Assembly (NCBI RefSeq): GCF_008000895.1
Contig: NZ_CP042823.1
Location: 1,863,001-1,927,000, forward strand
Reading direction: 5' to 3'
Source: Methylobacterium sp. WL1
GTDB lineage: Bacteria; Pseudomonadota; Alphaproteobacteria; Rhizobiales; Beijerinckiaceae
DNA length: 64,000 bases
The notes under the pieces are model-generated. The model ran no database searches. It saw nothing but the letters and a program-made list of their open reading frames with translations, and had not been told where the DNA came from. Positions within the stretch are counted from its first letter, which is position 1, and every line of letters starts with the position of its first letter. This document shows positions 27,867 through 36,793 of the stretch, one piece after another. The position numbers were made by a program, and so were the translations under genes.

Positions 27867-28763
27867 GTGGAGCGTATCGAGTTTCTTGGGCTCCAGGCGT
27901 TCCTGAGCATCGCCAACTGGGGGAGCTTCAACCGTGCGGCCGCGAGCCTGAACCTGTCGCAGGCGGCGCTGAGCCACCGCCTGAAGAAGCTGGAGGACGA
28001 ACTCGGGGTCAAGCTGGTCGCCCGCACGACGCGGCAGGTGACCCTGACGCCCGCCGGGGTCGAACTCCTCCCGAGCGCGCGACGCATCGTTGAGGAACTG
28101 TCCCAACTATTCGGGACGTTGCGGAAGCAAGGACGCGAGAACCAGGATGTCGTCCGGTTCGGCTGCCTACCGACGATCGCCACCTACCACCTGCCGATCA
28201 TCCTGCGGGGCTTCGACGCCTCCCACCCGGGCGTCCTGTTCCGCGTCATCGACCATTCGGCCACCGCCATCGTCGAGCGCGTCAGGGCCGGCGATGCGGA
28301 GTTCGGCATCACCATCATGTCGGCCCAGCACTACGACCTCGACATCGCGCCGATCCATCAGGAGTCGTTCGTGCTGGTGTGCCCGGCCGGCCACCGGCTG
28401 TCGGTTGCGAAGGCGGTGACTTGGTCCGAGTTGCAGGACGAGGTGATGATCAAGATCGGGGAGCAGACCGGCAATAACTTGCTCATCGCCGCCGGCTTGG
28501 GTGGGCGCTACGCGGACATGCGTTGGGTCTACGAGGTGCACCGCGTCGCCACGGCCATCGGCATGGTGTCGGGCGGGCTAGGTGTCACCGTCGTTCCGCG
28601 CCTCGCATTCCAGTCGGCGCAGGAAGGCGGGATCGTCGCCGTTCCAGTCCGGGGACCGAGCATCTCGCGCACCATCGGCATCGTCACACGGCGGGGCCAC
28701 ACGCTGTCGCCTCTCGCCGAGAGCCTGTCGCGGGCGATCCGGAACTATTTCGGCACCCTCTGA
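27867..28763 (+). CDS. LysR-family transcriptional regulator (next to galB/galC genes)
   Basis: Complete LysR protein of 298 aa from GTG 27867. The winged helix-turn-helix (FNRAAASLNLSQAALSHRLK) is at residues 22-45 and the ligand domain spans about 93-295 (VVRFGCLPTIATYHLPII, GLGVTVVPRLAFQ). It precedes the galB-galC-transporter-MmgE/PrpD genes on the same strand with a 200-base gap that probably carries its operator, so it is the likely activator of that unit. Confidence 0.9.
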   Translation: MERIEFLGLQAFLSIANWGSFNRAAASLNLSQAALSHRLKKLEDELGVKLVARTTRQVTLTPAGVELLPSARRIVEELSQLFGTLRKQGRENQDVVRFGCLPTIATYHLPIILRGFDASHPGVLFRVIDHSATAIVERVRAGDAEFGITIMSAQHYDLDIAPIHQESFVLVCPAGHRLSVAKAVTWSELQDEVMIKIGEQTGNNLLIAAGLGGRYADMRWVYEVHRVATAIGMVSGGLGVTVVPRLAFQSAQEGGIVAVPVRGPSISRTIGIVTRRGHTLSPLAESLSRAIRNYFGTL

Positions 28764-28970
28764 GCGTCCTCGGCAATCGAGGTATGTGCGGCTCGATGCG
28801 GTTCAGCGGCCATGAGACCGCATGATCCCGGCCAAGCTAATTGTTCGATAAAATGAATGAAAAGCCGCAATCTATTCATTTGTTTCAGTTTGGCGTTGGA
28901 GCTACCGATGAATGCACAATAGTGCGTGTGCCCGAGGGCCTCGCCGCAATACTGGGAGGACAGGACGGAC

Positions 28971-29696
28971 ATGACAACGCAAGCGAAAGCTGGCCTCGTC
29001 GTGACGGCACACCCGGGCGACTTCGTCTGGCGCGCCGGCGGCGCCATCGCCCTGCACGCCAGCAAGGGCTACCGCATGAAGATCGTCTGCCTCTCCTACG
29101 GCGAGCGCGGCGAGAGCCAGTGGGCCTGGAAGAAGGCCGGCGTGCGCATCGAGGACGTCAAGGCGCAGCGCCGCGCCGAGGCAGAGGAAGCGGCCGGCAT
29201 CCTCGGCGCCGAGATCGAGTTCCTGGACGTCGGCGACTATCCCTTGCGCGTCGGAGAGGCGGTTCTCGACCGACTGGTCGATGTCTATCGCGAGACGAAG
29301 CCGTCCTTTGTGCTGACGCACGCGCTGGAGGACCCCTACAACTTCGACCATCCCGTCGCCGCCCACGTCGCACAGGAGGCCCGGGTGATCGCCCAGGCCG
29401 CAGGGCACAAGCCCGACCCGGACCGCAGCTACAGCGCCCCGCCGGTTTTCCTGTTCGAGCCGCACCAGCCGGAGCAGTGCAACTTCAAGCCCCAGGTCAT
29501 CCTGAACATCGACGCGGTCTGGCAGACCAAGTTCCGCGCGTTCCAGGTGCTCGCCGCCCAGAAGCACCTCTGGGAATACTACGACCGCGTCGCCCTCAAC
29601 CGCGGCGTCCAGGGGGCCCGCAACTCCGGGACGACGATGACCTACGGCGAGGCCTACCAGCGGCTGTTCCCGATGACCGTGGGGGAACTGGCATGA
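28971..29696 (+). CDS. galB: 4-oxalomesaconate hydratase-like protein (GalB, PIG-L family)
   Basis: Zinc-dependent lyase of 241 aa; GalB hydrates 4-oxalomesaconate to 4-carboxy-4-hydroxy-2-oxoadipate in gallate and protocatechuate 4,5-cleavage degradation. Start ATG 28971 has GGGAGGA at 28955-28961. The PIG-L metal motif reads VVTAHPGDF (His14, Asp17), with the third ligand in [10 protein letters not shown]; the PGD in place of PDD and the ending typical of GalB ([18 protein letters not shown]) support this branch over deacetylases. It overlaps galC by ATGA. No ring-cleavage dioxygenase lies in the window. Confidence 0.82.
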   Translation: MTTQAKAGLVVTAHPGDFVWRAGGAIALHASKGYRMKIVCLSYGERGESQWAWKKAGVRIEDVKAQRRAEAEEAAGILGAEIEFLDVGDYPLRVGEAVLDRLVDVYRETKPSFVLTHALEDPYNFDHPVAAHVAQEARVIAQAAGHKPDPDRSYSAPPVFLFEPHQPEQCNFKPQVILNIDAVWQTKFRAFQVLAAQKHLWEYYDRVALNRGVQGARNSGTTMTYGEAYQRLFPMTVGELA

Positions 29697-30382
29697 GGAC
29701 CGTCGTCGTCCGCAACATACCCAGGATCGCGCCCGAGGTGGCGGCGACACTGGCCGAGCATGGCGTCTCCACCGTCCACGAAGCGCAAGGGCGCGTCGGC
29801 CTGCTCAAGCCCTACATGCGCCCGATCTGGCCCGGCGCGAGCGTGGCCGGCAGCGCCGTGACCGTCCTGGCGCAACCGGGCGACAACTGGATGCTGCATG
29901 TGGCCATCGAGCAATGCCGCCCCGGCGACGTGCTGGTGGTGGCCTGCACGACCGACAACACGGACGGCATGTTTGGTGACCTTCTCGCGACATCCCTCAA
30001 GGCGCGCGGCGGCATCGGCCTCGTCATCGACGCGGGTTGCCGCGATGTCCGCACCCTCAAGGAGATGAACTTCCCGGTCTGGTCGCGCGCGATCTCGGCC
30101 AAAGGCACGGTGAAGGCGACGCTTGGCAGCGTGAACGTTCCCGTGGTGTGCGCCGGGGCTCTGATCCGTCCGGGTGACGCTGTCGTGGCCGACGACGACG
30201 GCGTCGTGGTGGTGCCCCATTGGGATGCCGTGGACGTGGCCGCCAAGGCGGATGCCCGCGCCGCCAACGAGATCGCCAAGCGCGACCGCCTGGCGTCGGG
30301 TGAGCTCGGGCTCGACCTCTACCGGATGCGCGAGACCCTGGCCGCGGCCGGGCTCGAATACCTCGACGACCTCGCGGACTGA
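29693..30382 (+). CDS. galC: 4-carboxy-4-hydroxy-2-oxoadipate aldolase (LigK/GalC type)
   Basis: RraA-like class II aldolase of 229 aa that splits the GalB product into pyruvate and oxaloacetate. Family features: [19 protein letters not shown], the active site [18 protein letters not shown] with Asp/Arg metal and substrate contacts, and [15 protein letters not shown]. It is translationally coupled to galB. Reaction assignment follows from the GalB-GalC pair; oxaloacetate decarboxylase side activity is common in the family. Confidence 0.87.
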   Translation: MRTVVVRNIPRIAPEVAATLAEHGVSTVHEAQGRVGLLKPYMRPIWPGASVAGSAVTVLAQPGDNWMLHVAIEQCRPGDVLVVACTTDNTDGMFGDLLATSLKARGGIGLVIDAGCRDVRTLKEMNFPVWSRAISAKGTVKATLGSVNVPVVCAGALIRPGDAVVADDDGVVVVPHWDAVDVAAKADARAANEIAKRDRLASGELGLDLYRMRETLAAAGLEYLDDLAD

Positions 30383-30495
30383 CACTGCCTGAGTTCCCGG
30401 TCGGCAAGCCACCCGGAAAGAGGCGGCTCCGACCGACACGTCCCGCCCGGCGGCGTCGCGCGGGCACGATCCCGCACGGCTGGAGGAAACGCCCC

Positions 30496-31800
30496 ATGAT
30501 TAAGCTCGGATGGTACTCGAAACTCGACCAAACGGAACGGCGGACCTACTGGGCCTGTTTTGCCGGCTTCGGCCTCGACGCCATGGACACCACGATCTAC
30601 GCCCTCGTCATCCCGGCGCTGATCGCGACCCTCGGCTTTAGCCAAGCCGAGGCCGGATACCTCGCCACCGCATCACTTGCGGGCGCCGCGGTCGGCGGCT
30701 GGGCTGCCGGCATCCTGGCCGACCGGCTGGGTCGGGTGCGTATCCTGCAGGTCACCATCCTCATGGTCGCCGGTTTCACCTGCCTGGCCGCGTTCATGAG
30801 CGATTTCTGGTCGCTCGCCGCCGTCCGCTTCCTCCAGGGCCTCGGCTACGGCGGAGAAGCGGCCGTCGGCGGGGTGCTGATCAGCGAGGTCATCCGCCCG
30901 GCGCTCCGCGGCCGGGTCGCGGCCTCGGTCCAGAGCAGCTACGCGGTGGGTTACGCGATCTCGGTGAGCCTCTTACCCGTCATCGCCGCGCTGTTCTCTG
31001 AGGAGATGGGCTGGCGGGTGTTCTTCGCCATCGGCATCATCCCAGCCGTGCTCGTGTTCTTCATCCGTAGGCTCGTGCCGGAGTCCGGCATCTACACCGA
31101 AGCCCGCGCGGCGGAGCTCGCCGGCACCGTCCCGCCGCCGTTCTGGACCATCTTCACCGGCTCGTACCTGCGACGCACGATTGCGGCGGCGATCATGTCG
31201 ACCGGCATCTTCGGCGGTGCCTACGTGATGATCACTTGGCTGCCGAGCTACCTGCGGATCGCCCTCGGTCTATCGATCAAGTCGAGCACGGGCTACCTCG
31301 CGATGAACATCCTAGGATCGCTCGTCGGGCCGTTGCTCTTCGGCTGGCTGTCAGACCGGATCGGGCGCCGCCCGGCCTTCATGACCTTCCTCGTCCTGCA
31401 ATCGAGCAACGTCGCCATCCTCCTGCTCGCGCCGATCGGCCTCGATACCACCATCGTACTGAGTTTCTTCCTCGGCGCGTTCCAGGGAGCCCTCGCCTCT
31501 GGCATGCTGCCGACCTTCGCGGAGCTATTCCCGACCACGATCCGGGCGAGCGGCCAGGGCTTCTGCCTCGGTGGCGGGCGTGGGTTCGGCTCGGTGGTTC
31601 CCGCCACGGTGGGCATCCTGGCCGCGACCGTGCCGCTCGGGACGGCGATGGGCATCTGCGCCCTGTGTGCCTACGGTACGGCCTTCTGCGCGGCGCTGTT
31701 CCTGCCGGAGACGGCAGGAGCCGACCTGCACGGCAAGGGGATCGACCAGGATATGATGGCAGGCCAGGATGAAAGGTCGCCAAGGATCGCCTCGGCGTAA
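30496..31800 (+). CDS. MFS transporter, aromatic/carboxylic acid symporter type
   Basis: Inner-membrane carrier of 434 aa with 12 predicted helices. The first helix has FGLDAMDTTIYALVIPALI (Asp typical of the AAHS/metabolite-H+ symporter group), loop 2-3 ADRLGRVRIL, loop 8-9 SDRIGRRPAFM. GGAG in the stretch before ATG 30496 serves as ribosome binding site. Between galC and an MmgE/PrpD gene, it most likely imports the acid substrate of this pathway. Confidence 0.87.
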   Translation: MIKLGWYSKLDQTERRTYWACFAGFGLDAMDTTIYALVIPALIATLGFSQAEAGYLATASLAGAAVGGWAAGILADRLGRVRILQVTILMVAGFTCLAAFMSDFWSLAAVRFLQGLGYGGEAAVGGVLISEVIRPALRGRVAASVQSSYAVGYAISVSLLPVIAALFSEEMGWRVFFAIGIIPAVLVFFIRRLVPESGIYTEARAAELAGTVPPPFWTIFTGSYLRRTIAAAIMSTGIFGGAYVMITWLPSYLRIALGLSIKSSTGYLAMNILGSLVGPLLFGWLSDRIGRRPAFMTFLVLQSSNVAILLLAPIGLDTTIVLSFFLGAFQGALASGMLPTFAELFPTTIRASGQGFCLGGGRGFGSVVPATVGILAATVPLGTAMGICALCAYGTAFCAALFLPETAGADLHGKGIDQDMMAGQDERSPRIASA

Positions 31801-31852
31801 GCTCGACCCCGAAGCATGACTGCGCAATGAGTAGCCCAAGGGAAGTACGAGA

Positions 31853-33310
31853 ATGATGTGGGAAGCATTGGGGGGTACCACCCATCGCCGCCGGTTCCTT
31901 CAGGGGGGCGGCAGCCTGCTGGCCGCCTCCACCTTCCCTGCCCACGCCGTTTCCGCCGGGAGCGACGTCACCGGACGGCTCGCCCGCTACATGGTCGAGG
32001 CACGCGACAGGCCCCTGCCGCCCGAGGTCCTGCTGGCCTGCAAGCATCGCATCCTCGACACCTTCGGTGCCATGGTCTCCGGCGCCCGGATGCGTCCAGG
32101 CGAGATGGCGACGTCGTATGTCCGCAGCATCGGGGGCGTCGCCCAAGCCTCGGTCGTCGCGTCGGACCTGCGTACGACTGCGATCGACGCGGCACTCGCC
32201 AACGCAATGTGTGCCCATGCCGACGAGACGGACGACTTCGAGCCGGTCACCAAGGCGCATCCGGGCTCCGCGACCGTGCCCGCGGCCTTTGCCATGGCCG
32301 AGAAGGAAGGCCGCTCGGGTGCTGAGATGATCCGCGCCGTTGCTCTTGGATACGACCTCAGCTGCCGCCTGCTGCTGGCGCTCGGGCCGGACCTCGTACG
32401 CGGCACGCATCGGAGCGCCGAGGGGACAAGTTCTACGTTCGGAGCGCTCGGTGCCGCCGCCGCGCTCGCGCGCTTCGACGAACGCGGCATGCGCTTCGCG
32501 CTGTCCTACGCCGCGCAGCAGGTCTCCGGCCTATGGAGTTGGGTGAAGGACGAGGACCACATCGAGAAGGCGTTCGATTTCGCCGGCATGGGCGCCCGCA
32601 ACGGCGTCACCGCGGTCTCCATGGTCCAAGCCGGCCTGACCGGCGTCTCTGACGTCCTCGACGGCACGCACAACCTCTTCATCGCGCTCTCCACCGATCC
32701 GAAGCCCGAGGCGATGCTGGAGGGTCTCGGCAGCCGCTTCTTCGTCACCGAGACGGCGATCAAGACGTTTTCGGTCGGCTATCCGATCCAGTCGCCGCTC
32801 GACGCTGTGCTGACCCTACGCAACCGGCATGACGTGCGCGATGAAGATGTCCGGCAGGTGTTGGTGCATCTGCCGACCGATGCGATCGGTATCGTCGGAC
32901 ACAGTGCCATGCCGGACGTGAACTGCCAGCACCTCGTCGCCTTGGCACTCGTGAGGGGAGCCGTCTCCTTCGCCGACAGCCACGATGCGAGCCTGCTGCA
33001 GGAGCCCACGATCCGCGCCCTTCGCGAAAAGGTCGAGGTCATGGGCGATCCGGCACTGATGACGCGGGATGCCCCGCGCAGCGCACGGGTCGAGGTCATC
33101 CTCGCCGACGGTCGCAGGCTGGAGCACTTCACGAAGTTCCCCCCTGGAACGAAGGAGAACCCCTTGAGCACCGAGCGTGTCAACGCGAAGGTGCGCGACC
33201 TGATCGTGCCGGTGCTCGGGGCGTCGCGGGCGGACGAACTGATCGCCCGCCTCAACGACCTCGAAAACCTGGCGGATGTCCGTGCGCTACGATCGCTGAT
33301 CGCGAGCTGA
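31853..33310 (+). CDS. MmgE/PrpD-family protein with Tat signal
   Basis: 485 aa. The N-terminus has a twin-arginine motif THRRRFLQGGGSLLAAS and a cleavage-like FPAHAVSAG, which would export it to the periplasm; most MmgE/PrpD enzymes are cytoplasmic. The body matches the family: ILDTFGAMVSGARMRPG, MCAHADETDDFEPVTKAHPG, AVALGYDLSCRLLLALG, and a C-terminal part with FSVGYPIQSPLDAV. Known members are 2-methylcitrate dehydratase, cis-aconitate decarboxylase and iminodisuccinate epimerase, all acting on branched or tricarboxylic acids. In this operon it may convert the imported acid before GalB/GalC act. Confidence 0.85.
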   Translation: MMWEALGGTTHRRRFLQGGGSLLAASTFPAHAVSAGSDVTGRLARYMVEARDRPLPPEVLLACKHRILDTFGAMVSGARMRPGEMATSYVRSIGGVAQASVVASDLRTTAIDAALANAMCAHADETDDFEPVTKAHPGSATVPAAFAMAEKEGRSGAEMIRAVALGYDLSCRLLLALGPDLVRGTHRSAEGTSSTFGALGAAAALARFDERGMRFALSYAAQQVSGLWSWVKDEDHIEKAFDFAGMGARNGVTAVSMVQAGLTGVSDVLDGTHNLFIALSTDPKPEAMLEGLGSRFFVTETAIKTFSVGYPIQSPLDAVLTLRNRHDVRDEDVRQVLVHLPTDAIGIVGHSAMPDVNCQHLVALALVRGAVSFADSHDASLLQEPTIRALREKVEVMGDPALMTRDAPRSARVEVILADGRRLEHFTKFPPGTKENPLSTERVNAKVRDLIVPVLGASRADELIARLNDLENLADVRALRSLIAS

Positions 33311-33655
33311 CACGCCGTTCGTAACAAGCCTCACCCCCGCTCGAATCGGGCCAAATCGCGACCTCGGCCATCCAGGTACGGAACGAGAGGCGGTGACACG
33401 GCCCTCGAAGTTTGATGGGCGACTTCAGGCTGTCAAACAGCGTTAGTCATTGGTTTATCCGCACTTTCGGTGCTGAGGGTGTCGGATCGTTCTTCCGCAC
33501 GTTGATCCTCATCCGAACCGAGGAGGCATCGGATGCCGGTCTCGAACCCGTCGCTGCCGACAGTGCCTGCGCCTCAGAAGCGGATCGATCGATCAAGCGG
33601 CGGCGCAGAAGATCGCGGCTGCTCTTGATGCAGCAGCCCTGTCCGTGGACCGCGC
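33311..33655. other. Intergenic region
   Basis: No supported gene. A frame from 33412 exists but is Arg/Ser-rich and unlike a protein. It precedes a methyltransferase fragment. Confidence 0.5.
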
Positions 33656-33945
33656 TTGATAGACGAGAAGATCGCAGCGGTACTCGACGCCTACCACCAG
33701 ACAATTCAGCAGGAACGGATGCAGCCCCGTCAGGCGCCTGGGGTCCGGGATGGTGGGCAGGACCAGCGCATGCGGGCCGTGGAGTCGCAGACCGGTCAGC
33801 TTCTCAACATCCTGGCGCGCAGCTCTCAGGCGCCGACCAACCTCGAACTCGGCACGTCCTTCGGCTACTCGGGCATCTGGCTCGCCGAAGCGCACGGGCG
33901 TCCGGGGATCGCCTCATCACCATGGAGGTGCTCACCTACAAGTAA
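33656..33945 (+). pseudogene. O-methyltransferase N-terminal fragment
   Basis: Frame from 33656 reads KIAAVLDAYHQTIQQERMQ, MRAVESQTGQLLNILARSSQ and the SAM-loop stretch LELGTSFGYSGIWLAEA, the first half of a family-3 O-methyltransferase. Near 33890 the frame shifts; the next conserved piece, RLITMEVLTYK, is in another frame and ends in TAA at 33943-33945. The DNA 33910-33943 matches 25651-25684 at about 30 of 34 positions, so the two fragments overlap just at this point. Confidence 0.75.
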
Positions 33946-34124
33946 CCAGCACCCGCGACGACTTCGTCCCGGTTGTCGAGAAGGATCAAGCCACGACGGT
34001 TCCAGACATAAGGCTGATGCCAGCATGATCTCGACAGTTTCAGGCCGAGGCGCTTCGCCTGTTTCCGAAGTTGAGCAAGTCGGAGGGTATCTTGGTAGGT
34101 CGGAGCCAGATCAATTTCGTGCAA
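33936..34124 (-). CDS. Hypothetical small basic protein
   Basis: 62 residues: RLAQLRKQAKRLGLKLSRS, then YVWNRRGLILLDNRDEVVAG. The composition and the pattern (basic helix followed by a short beta-rich part) look protein-like and resemble short hypothetical proteins of Rhizobiales, but I cannot name it. Start is a TTG with GAGG upstream. It overlaps the 3' end of the methyltransferase fragment on the other strand by 10 bases. Confidence 0.42.
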   Translation of the reverse strand: MHEIDLAPTYQDTLRLAQLRKQAKRLGLKLSRSCWHQPYVWNRRGLILLDNRDEVVAGAGYL

Positions 34125-34240
34125 GTCGACCTCTTACGCCCATGGCGTTTCAACCGCAGCCTGCCATGTAACAGGCTACGTTCGTCGTGCCGGTGTGGCA
34201 GCTCGGCACCCAAACACCCAGCCGCCGGAGACGGACCCTC

Positions 34241-36460
34241 TCACCACCGATAGATCAGGCTGCCTATGACCCTCGCCGGCTGGTTGAAATTGCAGAAACC
34301 GAACGAGCAGGTCGTGTAGTTCCGGTCAAAGATATTGTAGGCGTTGATCTGCGCGCGGAAGCCTTTGTACTTCGGATCGAGCGCCGCAAAATCGTAGGCC
34401 ACTAGCGCATCGTAGAGTGTGACTGCAGTATTGCGCACCGTATTCTGGTCGTCGGCGAAGCTCGTACCGATGAAGCGGATGCCGCCGCCGATCTGAAGAC
34501 CGCGCAGGAGCGAGGAAGGCGGGAACGCGTAGGTCAGGAACGATGCGTAGGTGTCGCTGGGGATACCGGACACGCGGTTCCCAGCAATCGACTGACCGGT
34601 GGCCGAGACCGAGTTCACGAACCGGATGTCGACGTGCGTGTAGGCGATGGTCAGGTTCGTGCCGGGCGCGAGGTTGGCAGTCGCCTCGGCCTCGAAGCCC
34701 TTCGAGCGCACGGCGCCGCCAGCGGTCTGGAATGCGAGGTTGCCCGCGTCGGGGATCAGGATGCTCGACTGGTTGATGTCGAAGCCGGCAAACGCCGTCT
34801 GGATGTTGGTGCCGGGGATCAGGTACTTCACCCCCGCTTCGATCTGGTCGCCGGTCGCCGGCTTGAACGCCTGGCCGTTCCGGTCTTGGCCGACCTGCGG
34901 GGTGAAAGTCGTGGCATAGCTCGCGTACGGCACGAGCCCAGGCGCCAGGATGTAACCGAGGCCGACGCGGCCGGTGAAGGCGCTATTGTCCTGGCGCGAG
35001 ACCGCGCTGTCGGGGGTGGCGTAGTTGTCCTGGAAGACCCAGTCGTGGCGTCCGTTGAGCGTCAGGATGAAATCGCCGAACTTGGCCTGATCCTGCAGGT
35101 AGACCCCGATCTGATCCTGGGTCTGGCGTGAAGCGGGCGCTAGGGTAGGCGTCGGGATAAACTGCTGGCCGTAGTTGCGCGTGATGAGGTTCAGGTCCGG
35201 GGCTAGGCCAAAGCCGAAGCGCGCGCTCAGGCTGTACCGAGCGTAGTCGACGCCGCCGACCACAGTGTGGGCGACCGGACCGGTGGCGAAACGCGCCTCG
35301 AGCTGGTTGTCCAGCGTCTGCTGCACCAGGCCTTCACGGATGTAGCCGGTGTCACGCGTGCCGATCGTGCGCGCTTCGTTGATGTTGTTGATGTCGACGT
35401 ACTTGCCGCTCAGGAACAGCCCGTAGTGCCGGAAGTTCTGACGGAACACGAGGTCTGGCGTGATGAAGTGCTCGAAGGCGTAGCCAACCCGGTACTGCGT
35501 CTGGTCAAGCCCAATGAAGCGCGGATCACCCTGGTAGAATTTGGACACCCGGAAGCCCGGGTCGTTGTAGAAGAACGTCGCCGCCGGCGTGTTGGTGACC
35601 TGGAACTCGCTCAGGAACGTAAATGTGGTGTCGGCCGACGGCTTCCAGGTGAAGGCGGGAGCGAGGTAGAGCTGGTCGTCGGTTGTGCCGAGACCAATGA
35701 AGGTGCCCGCCTCGCGGCGCACGCCGGTTAGACGGTAAGCCATGGTGCCGCCGGAACCCTCGATCGGACCGCCGATGTCGAAGTTGCCCTGGAAGCGGTC
35801 GAAGTTGCCGGCTTGGAACTGCACCTCGCCAAACGGCACGAAGACGGGACGCTTGCTCGTGATGTCGAGAATGCCGCCAGGCGAGCCGAGGCCGTAGAGG
35901 CCGGAGGCAGGCCCGCGCAGGATGGTGAGCGACTCTGCACCGTAGGGCTCGCTTTTCGGGTAGGCGAAGCCGGTGCCGATTACGCGCAAGCCGTCGCGGT
36001 AGATGCCTTGATTGGTGAGCACGTCGAAGCCGCGGATGAAGATCTGATCGAAGCGTGGGTCGAAGCCCGATCGGGCCGATATGGCGCCCGGGACGTAGTT
36101 GATCGCATCGCTCAAGGTCTGAACGTTGCGGTCGTTGAGCTGCTCGCGCGTGACCACCGAGACCGACTGTGGGACTTCGATCAGCGGGGTGTTGGTTTTC
36201 GTTGCCGTCGTGACGACCCGCGCCGTGTAGCCTGTAATCCCGGACGGACCACCACCACCGCCGCTGGTGGCGCCCGTACCACCGTCGCCGGCGCTGACGT
36301 TGAGGCCGCCGGAGCCGACCGGCCCCGGGGCGGAGCTACCGGGTCCTGCCGCCTCGACCGAGATCTCGTTGAGCTGAACGGTGCCACCCTGCGCCGCCGC
36401 GGGACCGGCCAGAGCGGTGGTGGCGAGAAGCACGGAGAGCAGCGAGAGGTGGTGAGACAT
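34241..36460 (-). CDS. TonB-dependent siderophore receptor
   Basis: Outer-membrane receptor of 739 aa. Signal peptide in residues 1-23 (LLATTALAGPAAAQ). A Gly-rich segment (about 40-75) precedes the plug domain (PLIEVPQSVSVVTREQLND, LSDAINYVPGAISARSGFD, IFIRGFD) and a beta barrel ending in aromatic Trp (LIYRW). VPQSVSVV and the RGPASGLYGLGSPGG run are typical of FhuA/FoxA-like ferric siderophore receptors. Upstream, 36572-36587 holds GAA-N4-TTC in an imperfect palindrome that faintly resembles an Irr/ICE iron box; not strong enough to call. No TonB/ExbBD genes or siderophore synthesis genes are present. Confidence 0.92.
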   Translation of the reverse strand: MSHHLSLLSVLLATTALAGPAAAQGGTVQLNEISVEAAGPGSSAPGPVGSGGLNVSAGDGGTGATSGGGGGPSGITGYTARVVTTATKTNTPLIEVPQSVSVVTREQLNDRNVQTLSDAINYVPGAISARSGFDPRFDQIFIRGFDVLTNQGIYRDGLRVIGTGFAYPKSEPYGAESLTILRGPASGLYGLGSPGGILDITSKRPVFVPFGEVQFQAGNFDRFQGNFDIGGPIEGSGGTMAYRLTGVRREAGTFIGLGTTDDQLYLAPAFTWKPSADTTFTFLSEFQVTNTPAATFFYNDPGFRVSKFYQGDPRFIGLDQTQYRVGYAFEHFITPDLVFRQNFRHYGLFLSGKYVDINNINEARTIGTRDTGYIREGLVQQTLDNQLEARFATGPVAHTVVGGVDYARYSLSARFGFGLAPDLNLITRNYGQQFIPTPTLAPASRQTQDQIGVYLQDQAKFGDFILTLNGRHDWVFQDNYATPDSAVSRQDNSAFTGRVGLGYILAPGLVPYASYATTFTPQVGQDRNGQAFKPATGDQIEAGVKYLIPGTNIQTAFAGFDINQSSILIPDAGNLAFQTAGGAVRSKGFEAEATANLAPGTNLTIAYTHVDIRFVNSVSATGQSIAGNRVSGIPSDTYASFLTYAFPPSSLLRGLQIGGGIRFIGTSFADDQNTVRNTAVTLYDALVAYDFAALDPKYKGFRAQINAYNIFDRNYTTCSFGFCNFNQPARVIGSLIYRW

Positions 36461-36793
36461 GGATCACGTCGGCGCGCGCCCGGAACAGCGCAATGCCAAT
36501 GTGATCGCCGCTCACGGATCATTGATCAAGTCGAAAAGGTGTTATAAAACACACACTTACAACGGTTCAAATCTGAAGATGTTCTAAGCTAGGGATTATT
36601 GAAAGCCCCCTGTCCGTGCCGGAGCGATCTGCGCCCAGGAGGGAAGTAAACCTTGCCACATCGTCAGCGACCGAAGTTGCCGAGCTGGATCCAGCCGACG
36701 AACGTGCGCGATCGCACCTCACGTCGATGTGAAGGCTTGTTGTGGGCATAATTCCCACGGATACGCTGTTTGCCGTCATGGAGACCAGCAAAC
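36461..36793. promoter_or_regulatory. Divergent intergenic region, TonB receptor / sulfotransferase
   Basis: 333 bases between divergent genes. An AT-rich segment (about 36530-36600) contains TTATAAAAC near 36543, a plausible -10 area for the leftward receptor gene. No gene or repeat recognised. Confidence 0.45.

Noticed and set aside
28841..30382. Apparent 513-codon fusion ending in the GalC sequence
   Set aside because: The first half is galB read in a wrong frame; galB and galC are separate genes overlapping by ATGA.
36572..36588. Irr/ICE-like iron box upstream of the TonB receptor
   Set aside because: Only GAA-N4-TTC is symmetric; spacing and outer bases do not match the motif well enough.
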